Both the position numbers and the translations under genes were made by a program. A DNA stretch of 64,000 nt from Nevskia soli DSM 19509. Lineage in GTDB: Bacteria; Pseudomonadota; Gammaproteobacteria; Nevskiales; Nevskiaceae. Below, one piece after another: positions 45,131 to 53,495 of this stretch (its first letter is position 1; every line of letters starts with the position of its first letter). The notes below the pieces were generated by a model, which saw only the letters and a program-made list of their open reading frames with translations, did not search any database and had not been told where the DNA came from. The stretch covers positions 121,751-185,750 of the forward strand of contig NZ_JONR01000011.1 of the NCBI RefSeq assembly GCF_000711955.1, in the 5' to 3' direction.

Positions 45131-45147
45131 GTTGTGGTTCCGTAATG
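45131..45147. promoter_or_regulatory. Candidate response-regulator site between regulator and efflux operon
   Basis: GTTGTGGTTCC followed by GTAATG (45142-45147), with the same 11-bp period as the repeat at 42991. It lies 48 bp before the TolC-type gene and 59 bp before the regulator gene. Confidence 0.35.
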
Positions 45148-45194
45148 TTAAGCCCAGCCTGCCACAAACCCGCAGCCGTTAGCCTGAGCCAGTC

Positions 45195-46529
45195 ATGCTT
45201 TTCGCGAACCGCCTGCCGGCCCTCCCCCTGCTGCTCCTCGCCCTCACCGGCTGCGCCAGCTATTCGGCGCTGCCCCTGGACAAGGACGCGCGGCCCCGCG
45301 ACAGCCTGGAACAACTGCGGCACGAGGCTCCCCTGCCGGCCAGGCTCGGCGTGGACGACATCGCCCTGCTGGCCCTGCTCAACAATCCCGACCTGCTCGC
45401 CGCCCGCGCCCAGCGCGGGGTCGCCCGGGCGCAACTGCTCGCCGCCGGCATCCTGCCCAATCCCTCCCTCAGCGCCAGCTACGGCTTCCTGCTCGGCGGT
45501 CCGGGCACCATGGGCGCGCTCTCGGCCGGCCTGTCGCAGGACCTGCGGTCCCTGGTCACGCTGTCGGCCAAGCGCGGCGCCGCGCGGCAATCGGCGCGGG
45601 AAATCGACGCCAGCCTGCTGTGGCAGGAATGGCAGACCATCGCCAAGGCACGACTCCAGGCAGTGGACCTGATCGAAGGCGAACGGCAATGCGAACTCCT
45701 GCAAGGGCAGCTGAGCCTGCTGCAAGGCCGCCTGGAACGCAGCCGCCGGGCTCTGGACCAAGGCGACAGCACGCTCGCCGCACTGGTGCCGGAACTCACC
45801 GCCGCCGCCGACGCGCGCAAGCAGCTCGACGACCTGAAACGGCAACAGGAAACGCGCCGCCGCGACCTCGACACCTTCCTCGGCCTGTCGCCGCAGGTAG
45901 TCCTGCCGCTGGATCCGGCCATCAGCCTGCCGCCCCTAGACGCCGCGGCTGTCAACGCCGATCTGCCCGGCCTCGCCGACCGCCGTCCCGACCTGGTGGC
46001 CCTCCAGCTCGGCTATGGCGCACAAGAGGAGAAGGTGCGCGGCGCCATCCTGGCGCAGTTCCCCTTGCTTTCGCTGGGCGTCTCCGGCGGCCACGACACC
46101 AGCGACGTACGCACCCTGGGCCCCCAGATCACCATGGACCTGCCGATCTTCGACCGCAACCAGGGCAACATCGCCCTGGAGCGCGCCACCCGCCAGCAGC
46201 TGCACGATGAATTCGGCGCGCGCCTCGCCGCCGCCAGGAGCGAGGTGCAAGCCCTGCTGGCCGACCAGGCCCTGCTGCTCGGCCAGTACGGCGGCAAGCA
46301 GGCCCAGCTCGCCGAACTGGAACGCAGCGCCCACAGCGCCGACACCGCCTTCCGCGGCGGCGACCTGGACGAACGCAGCTACATCGACCTCGTCACCGCC
46401 CGCAACGCCAAACAACAGGAAGTACTCGCCATGGAACAGAGCCTGCTGCAGCAGCAGGTGGCCATCGCCACCCTGAGCGGCGCCGGCATGCCGCCGGTAT
46501 CGCTCGACAGCAGAGCGGCGCAACCATGA
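45195..46529 (+). CDS. TolC-family outer-membrane efflux lipoprotein
   Basis: A 444-residue protein with lipobox L-T-G-C (Cys20). Two OEP repeats follow with long periplasmic helices (AARAQRGVARAQLLAAGILPNPSLSASY, then ADRRPDLVALQLGYGAQEEKVRGAILAQFPLLSLGVSGG), as in CusC/OprM-type channels. It forms the outer-membrane exit duct for the adaptor and RND pump that follow; its stop overlaps the adaptor's ATG. Controlled from a short divergent region shared with the response regulator. Confidence 0.92.
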   Translation: MLFANRLPALPLLLLALTGCASYSALPLDKDARPRDSLEQLRHEAPLPARLGVDDIALLALLNNPDLLAARAQRGVARAQLLAAGILPNPSLSASYGFLLGGPGTMGALSAGLSQDLRSLVTLSAKRGAARQSAREIDASLLWQEWQTIAKARLQAVDLIEGERQCELLQGQLSLLQGRLERSRRALDQGDSTLAALVPELTAAADARKQLDDLKRQQETRRRDLDTFLGLSPQVVLPLDPAISLPPLDAAAVNADLPGLADRRPDLVALQLGYGAQEEKVRGAILAQFPLLSLGVSGGHDTSDVRTLGPQITMDLPIFDRNQGNIALERATRQQLHDEFGARLAAARSEVQALLADQALLLGQYGGKQAQLAELERSAHSADTAFRGGDLDERSYIDLVTARNAKQQEVLAMEQSLLQQQVAIATLSGAGMPPVSLDSRAAQP

Positions 46530-47608
46530 ACCTTCGTCTCGCGGCCTTCGTCCTGCTGCTCACCGGCGCCGCCGGCGCGGACGACACCCCCAGCGTGCTG
46601 GTGAAAACACAGGCACCCCAGCGCGGCAACCTGCCCGAGACCGTCACCGCCTACGGCACCGCCGTGCCCGCCATCAACGGCGGCATGACCCTCAGCGTGC
46701 AGGCCGAGGGCCGCGTCATGCACCTGATGGTGACGCCGGGCGAGGCGGTGCATGCGGGCCAAGCCCTGCTGGAATTCCAGCTCTCGGCGGCGGCGGGCAG
46801 CACCTACGAGCAGGCGCAGTCGGCACTGAAGCTCGCGCGCCAGGAGCAGGCCCGTACCGCGCGCCTGCTGGCGCAACAACTCGCCACACGCGACCAGCAG
46901 GCACAGGCCGACAAGGCGGTGGGCGACGCCCAGGCGGCCTTGACCGCACTGGAACAGGAAAACGGCGGCAAGCCGCGCCAGACCATCACCGCACCGTTCG
47001 ACGGCGTGGTCGGCGCCATTCCGGTGGCGCAGGGCGAACGCGTGCAACCCGGCGTGGCCCTGGTCACCGTGACCCGGGCCGGCGGCCTGGTCATCACTGT
47101 CGGCATCGAACCCTCGCAGCGTCGCCGGCTCAAGCTGGGCCAGTCGGCGACGCTCGTGTCGCTGGATGCCGGGCTGGATGCTGGATCCGATGGTGAAGCA
47201 GCGCGGCACGGCAAGCTGGTACGCATCGACAAGGCGCTCAACCCGAAGACGCGCCTGGTCGACGCCGACCTCGTTCCCGATGGCGATGCCGAAGAGCCGC
47301 TGCAGGGCCAGGCCTTCCGCGCCGACATCGAAGTCGGTCGGGTGCCAGGCTGGCTGCTGCCGCGCAACGCCGTACTCGACGATGAGCAGGGCGCCTATCT
47401 GTTCCAGGTCGCCGATGGCAAGGCGGTACGCGTCAACGTCAAACGCGTCGGCGGCGATGACAACACCACCGTGGTAGACGGCCCGGTCGATCCGGCGCGC
47501 CCTCTGGTGACCGTCGGCAACTATCAGCTCGCCGACGGCATGGCGGTGCGCCAGGACGACGCGCCGGCAACACCGGCGAATGCGCCGCAGGGCAAGCCCG
47601 GCGCATGA
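46526..47608 (+). CDS. Periplasmic adaptor (membrane-fusion) subunit
   Basis: A 360-residue exported protein. Signal peptide to about A-G-A (18), beta-barrel and lipoyl parts (VMHLMVTPGEAVHAGQALLEF at about 64-84, ITAPFDGVVGAIPVAQGERVQPG at about 152-174), a helical hairpin between them (about 90-145), then a membrane-proximal domain. It links the RND pump to the TolC-like channel. Its ATG overlaps the preceding stop, and its stop overlaps the pump's ATG. Confidence 0.92.
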   Translation: MNLRLAAFVLLLTGAAGADDTPSVLVKTQAPQRGNLPETVTAYGTAVPAINGGMTLSVQAEGRVMHLMVTPGEAVHAGQALLEFQLSAAAGSTYEQAQSALKLARQEQARTARLLAQQLATRDQQAQADKAVGDAQAALTALEQENGGKPRQTITAPFDGVVGAIPVAQGERVQPGVALVTVTRAGGLVITVGIEPSQRRRLKLGQSATLVSLDAGLDAGSDGEAARHGKLVRIDKALNPKTRLVDADLVPDGDAEEPLQGQAFRADIEVGRVPGWLLPRNAVLDDEQGAYLFQVADGKAVRVNVKRVGGDDNTTVVDGPVDPARPLVTVGNYQLADGMAVRQDDAPATPANAPQGKPGA

Positions 47609-50600
47609 ATTTCGTCGCACAGATCGAGCGGCATGCCCGCTCCATCCTGGTCATTGCCTTCGCGCTGGCCGTCGCCGGCGTGTTCGCCGCGCTGTCGCTG
47701 CCGGTGGGCCTGTTCCCGCAGGTCTCGTTCCCGCGCGTGGTGGTGGACCTGTCGGCCGGCGATCGCCCCGCCGACCAGACAGCCCTGACGCTGACGCGGC
47801 CGGTGGAGGAAGCGATCCGCTCCGTTCCCGGCGTGCGCGAAGTGCGCTCCGCCAGCTCGCGCGGCGCGGCGCAGGTGTCGATCGATTTCGGCTGGGGCCG
47901 CGACATGATCGCCACCACCCTGCTGGTCGACTCCGCCATCGCGCAGATCCTGCCGCAGCTCCCGCCCGGCACCGCTTACGGCGTGCGCCGCATGGACCCG
48001 ACCGTCTTCCCCATCATCTCCTACGCCCTCACCTCCGATACGCAGACGCCGTCCGCGCTGCACGACCTGGCGCAATTGCAGCTGGTGCCGCTGCTGGCCT
48101 CGGTGCCGGGCCTGGCCCGCGTCGGCATCCAGGGCGGCGATATCGACGAAGTCGAAGTGCTGGCCGACCCGCACCGCCTGGACGCCTACGGCCTGGGCCT
48201 GTCCGACCTGGTCGCGGCGCTGGCGGCGAACAACGTGCTCCAGGCGGTGGGCCGCGTGCAGGACCAGGACAAGCTGTACCTGGTGGTCTCCAACAGCGAT
48301 GTGCGCCGCGTCGAGCAGCTCGCCGAGACGGTGCTGCGCTCGGACGCGGGAAGCGTGGTGCGCCTGCGCAACGTGGCCGAGGTACGGCGCGGCGCGGTAC
48401 CGCAGTGGATCCGCGTCAGCGAGGACGGCAAGCCGGCGGTGCTGCTCAACGTCTACGAGCAGCCGGACGGCAACGCCGTGCAGATCGCCTCCGAAGTGCG
48501 CAGCCGCCTCGCCGGCTTTCAGTTGCCGAGGGGCGTGAAGCTGAGCAACTGGTACGACCAGAGCGTGCTGGTGGTGCAGTCCGCCGGCAGCGTGCGCGAC
48601 GCGGTGCTGATCGGCCTGCTGCTGGCCGGCATCGTGCTGATCCTGTTCCTGCGCAATTGGCGGGTGACGCTGATCGCGCTGCTGGTGGTGCCGGCCACGC
48701 TGGCGGTGACGGTGCTGCTGCTCAACCTGCTCGGCATGAGCTTCAATATCATGACCCTGGGCGGCATCGCCGCCGCGGTGGGCCTGGTGATCGACGACGT
48801 CATCGTCATGATCGAGCATATCGCGCGCCGCGCCGGCGCCGCGGCAGCCGGGCATGGCCAGCCACTGGGCCGCGAAGCGGTGTTGCCGGCGGCGCGCGAG
48901 TTCATGCTGCCGCTGACCGGCTCCAGCCTGGCCACGCTGATCGTGTTTCTGCCGCTGAGCCTGCTCAGCGGCGTCACCGGCGCCTTCTCCAAGGCGCTGG
49001 CCGTGACCATGGGCGCGGCCCTGATCATCTCCTGGCTGATGGCGGCCTTCGTGGTGCCGGTGCTGGCGCGCAGCCTGATCGACTTCAAGCGCTGGCACGA
49101 TCCCGCCGCCGGCCGCGAGGGCTGGCTGGAACGGCGGCGCGCCGGCCTGCTCGATCGCCTGCTGCGGCGGCCCGGCATCCTCGCCCTGCTCGCGGTGCCG
49201 CTGCTGCTGCTCGGCGCCCTCGCCTACGACGGCGTGCAGAGCGGCTTCATGCCCAAGGTCGATGACGGCGGCTTCGTCATGGATTTCTACACCCTGCCCG
49301 GCACCTCGCTCACCGAAACCGAGCGCGAGCTGGCGCAGGTGGAAGCGATCCTGCGCGGCATGCCGGAAGTCGACACCTGGTCCCGCCGCACCGGCACCGG
49401 CCTCGGCGGCGATCTCGGCGAACCGCACCACGGCGACTTTTTCGTGCGCCTCAAGACCGCGCGCAGCCGCGCCAGCGAGGAAGTGATGGCCGACGTGCTG
49501 GCACAGGTGGAAAGCAAGGTGCCCGGCGTGCAGATGGAACTGGCGCAGCTGATGGAAGACCTGATCGGCGATCTCACCGCGGTGCCGCAGCCGATCGAGA
49601 TCAAGCTCTACGCCACCGATCCCGCGCTGCTGATTCCGCAGGCGCGCAAGGTGGCCGCCGCCATCGGCAAGATCGACGGCGTGGTCGAAGTGAAGGACGG
49701 CGTGGTGCTGGCCGGCGACGGCATCGACCTCAAGGTGGACCCGGTGAAAGCCGCCATCGAAGGCGTCACGCCGGACGAGGTAACGAAGGCCGTGGATACC
49801 GCCCTGACCGGCGCCATCGCCACGCAGATGCCGGAAGCCGCCAAGGTGGTGGACGTGCGCGTGCGCCTGCCCGATGCATTGAGCCTGAACCAGTCCGGCC
49901 TCGCCGACCTGCCGATCCGCGCCGCCGACGGCCACCTGTTCCCGCTGCGCCGCGTCGCCGGCCTGACGCCGGTCTCCGGCCAGCCCGAGATCTCGCGGGA
50001 CAACCTGCAGCCGATGGTGGCGGTGACCGCGCGCATCGAGGGCCGCGGCATCGGTGCCGCCGTGGGCGACGTGCGGCGGACGCTGGCGCAGGCCGGCCTG
50101 CTGGAGAACGGCGTGCGCTACGAATTCGGCGGACTCTACCAGCAGCAGCAGATCGCCTTCGCCGGCCTGGCGCGCGTGTTCGCCGCGGCGCTGGCGGCCG
50201 AGTTCATCCTGCTGCTGTTGCTCTACGAGCAGTTCTGGCTGCCGCTGATCATCATCGGCAGTTCGCTGCTCTCCACCACCGCCGTGTTCACTGGGCTGTG
50301 GCTGACTGGGGTGGATCTGAACATCACCGCACTGATGGGCATGACCATGATCATCGGCATCGCCACCGAGATGTCGATCTTCTACGTCTCCGAATACACC
50401 GAGCTGGCGCGTCGCATGCCGCCGCACCAGGCCCTGCGCGAAGCCAGCCGCAACCGCCTGCGCCCCATCACCATGACCACGCTGGCGGCGATCCTGACCC
50501 TGCTGCCGCTGGCCCTGGCCATCGGCCAGGGCTCCGCCATCCAGCAGCCGCTGGCCATCGCCATCATCTCCGGGCTGCTGATCCAGTTCCCGCTGGTGCT

Positions 50601-50667
50601 GTTGGCGATGCCGGTGCTGATCGGCCTGACCCTGCCCCGCCACGAAGCCTCCACCGTCTCGTCATGA
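47605..50667 (+). CDS. RND-family inner-membrane efflux pump
   Basis: A 1020-residue proton-driven pump with 12 membrane helices and two large periplasmic loops (about 35-330 and 545-850). The TM4 motif GLVIDDVIVMIEHIARR carries two Asp residues for proton relay, like the drug-type (HAE-1) class. It does not have the CzcA heavy-metal pattern. TM10-12 contains GIATEMSIFYVSEYTE, where polar residues complete the relay. Substrate cannot be read from sequence. Coupled to the adaptor gene. Confidence 0.93.
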   Translation: MNFVAQIERHARSILVIAFALAVAGVFAALSLPVGLFPQVSFPRVVVDLSAGDRPADQTALTLTRPVEEAIRSVPGVREVRSASSRGAAQVSIDFGWGRDMIATTLLVDSAIAQILPQLPPGTAYGVRRMDPTVFPIISYALTSDTQTPSALHDLAQLQLVPLLASVPGLARVGIQGGDIDEVEVLADPHRLDAYGLGLSDLVAALAANNVLQAVGRVQDQDKLYLVVSNSDVRRVEQLAETVLRSDAGSVVRLRNVAEVRRGAVPQWIRVSEDGKPAVLLNVYEQPDGNAVQIASEVRSRLAGFQLPRGVKLSNWYDQSVLVVQSAGSVRDAVLIGLLLAGIVLILFLRNWRVTLIALLVVPATLAVTVLLLNLLGMSFNIMTLGGIAAAVGLVIDDVIVMIEHIARRAGAAAAGHGQPLGREAVLPAAREFMLPLTGSSLATLIVFLPLSLLSGVTGAFSKALAVTMGAALIISWLMAAFVVPVLARSLIDFKRWHDPAAGREGWLERRRAGLLDRLLRRPGILALLAVPLLLLGALAYDGVQSGFMPKVDDGGFVMDFYTLPGTSLTETERELAQVEAILRGMPEVDTWSRRTGTGLGGDLGEPHHGDFFVRLKTARSRASEEVMADVLAQVESKVPGVQMELAQLMEDLIGDLTAVPQPIEIKLYATDPALLIPQARKVAAAIGKIDGVVEVKDGVVLAGDGIDLKVDPVKAAIEGVTPDEVTKAVDTALTGAIATQMPEAAKVVDVRVRLPDALSLNQSGLADLPIRAADGHLFPLRRVAGLTPVSGQPEISRDNLQPMVAVTARIEGRGIGAAVGDVRRTLAQAGLLENGVRYEFGGLYQQQQIAFAGLARVFAAALAAEFILLLLLYEQFWLPLIIIGSSLLSTTAVFTGLWLTGVDLNITALMGMTMIIGIATEMSIFYVSEYTELARRMPPHQALREASRNRLRPITMTTLAAILTLLPLALAIGQGSAIQQPLAIAIISGLLIQFPLVLLAMPVLIGLTLPRHEASTVSS

Positions 50668-50696
50668 GCCGATCATCAGCACCTGGAAGGATTCAG

Positions 50697-51755
50697 ATGA
50701 AAACCCCGCTCCGCCGCACCCTGCTCATGCTGGTCGCCCTGGCCTGCTCCGCTCACGCCGACCACTTGCATTATCAGGTGACGCAGCGCCTGCCCATCGG
50801 CGGCGACGGCGGCTGGGACTATCCCAGTGTCGATGCCGCAACCCACCTGCTGTACCTGTCGCGCGCCGACCATGTGTCGGTGGTGGACACCGCCAGCGGC
50901 AAGGAAGTCGGCGTCATCGCCGACACGCCGGGCGTGCACGGCATCGCCGTGGCGCCGGAACTCGGCCGCGGCTTCATCAGCTGCGGCAAGGCCAACGCGG
51001 TCAAGGTGTTCGACCTCAAGACCCGCGCCGTACTGGCGACCGTCCTCACCGGCGCGGGGCCTGATGCGATCCTCTACGAGCCGAAGACGCAGCGCGTGTT
51101 CACCTTCAACGGCCACGGCGGCAACGCCACCGTGATCGACGCCAAGACCAACGCGGTGGTGGCCACCATCGCGCTCGGCGGCAAGCCCGAGTTCGCCCGC
51201 GCCGATGGCCGCGGCAAGGTCTACGTCAATATCGAGGACACCGCCGAACTGGTGGTGCTGGACGCCGCCAGCGCCACGCTGAAATCGCGTTGGCCGCTGC
51301 CGCATTGCGAAGAGCCCAGCGGCCTGGCCTTCGACGCCGCACATCACCGCAGTTTCTCCACCTGCGGCAACCAGGTGCTGGCGATCCTCGATAGCGACAC
51401 CGGCAAGCCGGTGGCCAGCCTGCCGATCGGCAAGGGCGTCGACGGCGCCGAGTTCGACCCCGCCACGCAGAACGTCTACAGCGCCAACGGCGAAGGCAGC
51501 GTGACCGTGATCCACGAACAAAGCCCGGATCACTACCAGGTGACGCAGACCGTCGCCACCCAGCGCGGCGCCCGCACCATCGCCCTGGACAGCGCCACCC
51601 ACCGCCTCTACCTGCCCACCGCCGACTTCGGCCCCGCGCCGCCTGCGAGCGCCGACAACCCGCATCCGCGGCCCGCGATCGTGAGCGGAAGCTTCGTGAT
51701 ATTGGTACTGGATCAATCCGGCAACAGTTCGCAGCCGCCATCCGCAGTGCATTGA
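50697..51755 (+). CDS. YncE-like periplasmic beta-propeller protein
   Basis: A 352-residue exported protein with a signal peptide ending at about S-A-H-A-D (22). The rest consists of seven similar beta-propeller blades, each with a D-T-A-S-G-K or D-A-K-T-N-A type turn (VSVVDTASGKEVGVI, VKVFDLKTRAVLATV, ATVIDAKTNAVVATI, LAILDSDTGKPVASL). It lies 29 bp after the RND pump with TGGAAGGATTCAG before the ATG, so it belongs to the efflux operon. Role unknown; propellers of this kind often bind ligands or DNA. Confidence 0.88.
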   Translation: MKTPLRRTLLMLVALACSAHADHLHYQVTQRLPIGGDGGWDYPSVDAATHLLYLSRADHVSVVDTASGKEVGVIADTPGVHGIAVAPELGRGFISCGKANAVKVFDLKTRAVLATVLTGAGPDAILYEPKTQRVFTFNGHGGNATVIDAKTNAVVATIALGGKPEFARADGRGKVYVNIEDTAELVVLDAASATLKSRWPLPHCEEPSGLAFDAAHHRSFSTCGNQVLAILDSDTGKPVASLPIGKGVDGAEFDPATQNVYSANGEGSVTVIHEQSPDHYQVTQTVATQRGARTIALDSATHRLYLPTADFGPAPPASADNPHPRPAIVSGSFVILVLDQSGNSSQPPSAVH

Positions 51756-51811
51756 AGCCGCCGCGGGGCCACCCCATGCCTGGCGGCCAACCGCTGCCGG
51801 CAAACCCCAGG

Positions 51812-52321
51812 CTATCGGGTGGCTTGAAGCAAGGCTTCCAGTCCCAGCAGCGCAGCCTCGGCTGAACGGCGGCGCACCGCATCACGGTCGCCCTCGAACA
51901 GGAAACGGCTCGCCGACACCGCCACCTCGCCGCCACCCCAGCCGATCCACACCGTGCCGACCGGCTTGTCGGCGCTGCCGCCGCCCGGCCCGGCGATGCC
52001 GCTGACCGCCACCGCCCACTGCACAGGGGCCACCCGCAGCAGACCCTGCACCATCTCCTGCACTGTTTCGGCACTGACCGCGCCGGCGCGCTGCAGGGTG
52101 TCGGCGGACACACCGAGCAACTCCCGCTTGGCCGCGTTCGAATACGTCACCAACCCGCGCTCGAACCAGGCCGAGCTGCCGGCGATATCGGTGCACAGCT
52201 TGGCGATGAGGCCGCCGGTGCAGGACTCGGCGGTGCCGAACCACTGGCCGCGCGCGAGCAGGCGCTCGCCGATTGTCCGAGCGATCGCCTGGAGGGATTC
52301 GTCGGTGGGAATGGCAGTCAT
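51812..52321 (-). CDS. pncC: CinA C-terminal-domain protein, nicotinamide-nucleotide amidase
   Basis: A 169-residue stand-alone CinA C-terminal domain. Signature: TAESCTGGLIAKLCTDIAGSSAWFERGLVTYSNAAK near residue 30, then AVSGIAGPGGGSADKPVGTVWIG near 110. PncC removes the amide from nicotinamide mononucleotide in NAD salvage. Length matches PncC (about 160-170). It converges with the YncE-like gene and lies 36 bp from the leucine-type dehydrogenase, with which it may be cotranscribed. Confidence 0.9.
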   Translation of the reverse strand: MTAIPTDESLQAIARTIGERLLARGQWFGTAESCTGGLIAKLCTDIAGSSAWFERGLVTYSNAAKRELLGVSADTLQRAGAVSAETVQEMVQGLLRVAPVQWAVAVSGIAGPGGGSADKPVGTVWIGWGGGEVAVSASRFLFEGDRDAVRRRSAEAALLGLEALLQATR

Positions 52322-52357
52322 GGGCGAAACCCCCGGTCTACAACCGCTCTACGTTTT

Positions 52358-53407
52358 CTAGCCCCGGAAGATGGCTTCCGCCATCCGGTCCGCGATCTCG
52401 CCCGTCGGCCGCTTCTCCTTGGCCGAGTGCTTGAAGATCTGCCCCAGGGTGTGGCCGATGCGCTCCAGGTGCGTATGCACTGTGGCCTCGTCGTAGTTCG
52501 GGCCTTCGTAGAAGATGTCGATGATGCCGCCGGCGTTGATGACGTAGTCCGGCGCATAGAGAATGCCGCGCTCGAGCAGGGCGTGGTCGTGCTTGGGCTT
52601 GGCCAGCTGGTTGTTGGCGGCGCCGGCGACGATCTTCGCCTTGATGTCCGGTATGGTCTTGTCGTTGAGGATGGCGCCGAGGGCGCAGGGGGAGTAGACG
52701 TCCACGTCGAGGCTGTGCACCGCGTCCATCGGCACCGCCTGGGCGCCCAGCTCCTTGACGCAGCGCTCCACCGCCGGCTGGTGCAGGTCGGTGACCCACA
52801 GCTTGGCGCCGGCATCGCTGAGGTGGCGCGCCAGGCGGCCGCCGACGTTGCCCACGCCCTGGATCGCCACCTTCAGACCCTTGAGGTCATCGCGGCCCAG
52901 CTTGGCCTTGACCGCGGCCTGGATGCCGATGAAGGTGCCCAGGGCGGTGGCGGGGGAAGGATCGCCGGTGCGGCCGGCGGCGACGGACTTCTCGTCGGCC
53001 AGGCCGCCCACGTACTCGGTTTCACCGGCCATCAGGCGCATGTCGGCGACGCTGGTGCCGGAATCCTCGGCCACGATGTACTGGCCGCCGAGGCTTTCCA
53101 CGAAGCGGCCCATGGCCTGGATCAGCGCCGGGGTCTTGTCGTGGCGCGGGTCGCCGATGATGACGCTCTTGCCGCCGCCCTGCGGCAGGCCGGCCAGGGC
53201 CGCCTTGTAGGTCATGCCGCGCGACAGGCGCAGGACGTCGGTCAGAGCTTCGCTGTCGGAGGCGTAGGGCCACATGCGGCAGCCACCCAGACCCTTGCCG
53301 AGGCGGGTGTTGTGCACGGCAATGATGGCCTTGAGGCCGCTGGCGCGGTCGTAGCGGAACGCGACCTGCTCGTGGGCGTCGAACTCGGGATGGGAGAAGA
53401 CGGACAT
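52358..53407 (-). CDS. Leucine/valine-type amino-acid dehydrogenase
   Basis: A 349-residue NAD-dependent enzyme of the Glu/Leu/Phe/Val dehydrogenase family. It has the catalytic Lys region ALAGLPQGGGKSVI (about 67-80), AEDSGTSVADM, and Rossmann motif GVGNVGG (about 183-189) followed by V-T-D-L. Lengths near 350 and the G-L-P-Q-G-G-G-K motif fit leucine or valine dehydrogenase and exclude the larger GDHs. It catalyses reversible deamination of branched-chain amino acids. AAGGAATTTCCG precedes ATG 53407. Confidence 0.9.
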   Translation of the reverse strand: MSVFSHPEFDAHEQVAFRYDRASGLKAIIAVHNTRLGKGLGGCRMWPYASDSEALTDVLRLSRGMTYKAALAGLPQGGGKSVIIGDPRHDKTPALIQAMGRFVESLGGQYIVAEDSGTSVADMRLMAGETEYVGGLADEKSVAAGRTGDPSPATALGTFIGIQAAVKAKLGRDDLKGLKVAIQGVGNVGGRLARHLSDAGAKLWVTDLHQPAVERCVKELGAQAVPMDAVHSLDVDVYSPCALGAILNDKTIPDIKAKIVAGAANNQLAKPKHDHALLERGILYAPDYVINAGGIIDIFYEGPNYDEATVHTHLERIGHTLGQIFKHSAKEKRPTGEIADRMAEAIFRG

Positions 53408-53495
53408 CGGAAATTCCTTGAATTGGGTTGAATGCCGCCACAGTGCGGCGATTTTTGCTTATTGTACCGCTGCCTACCCGGATACCACCCCAAAG

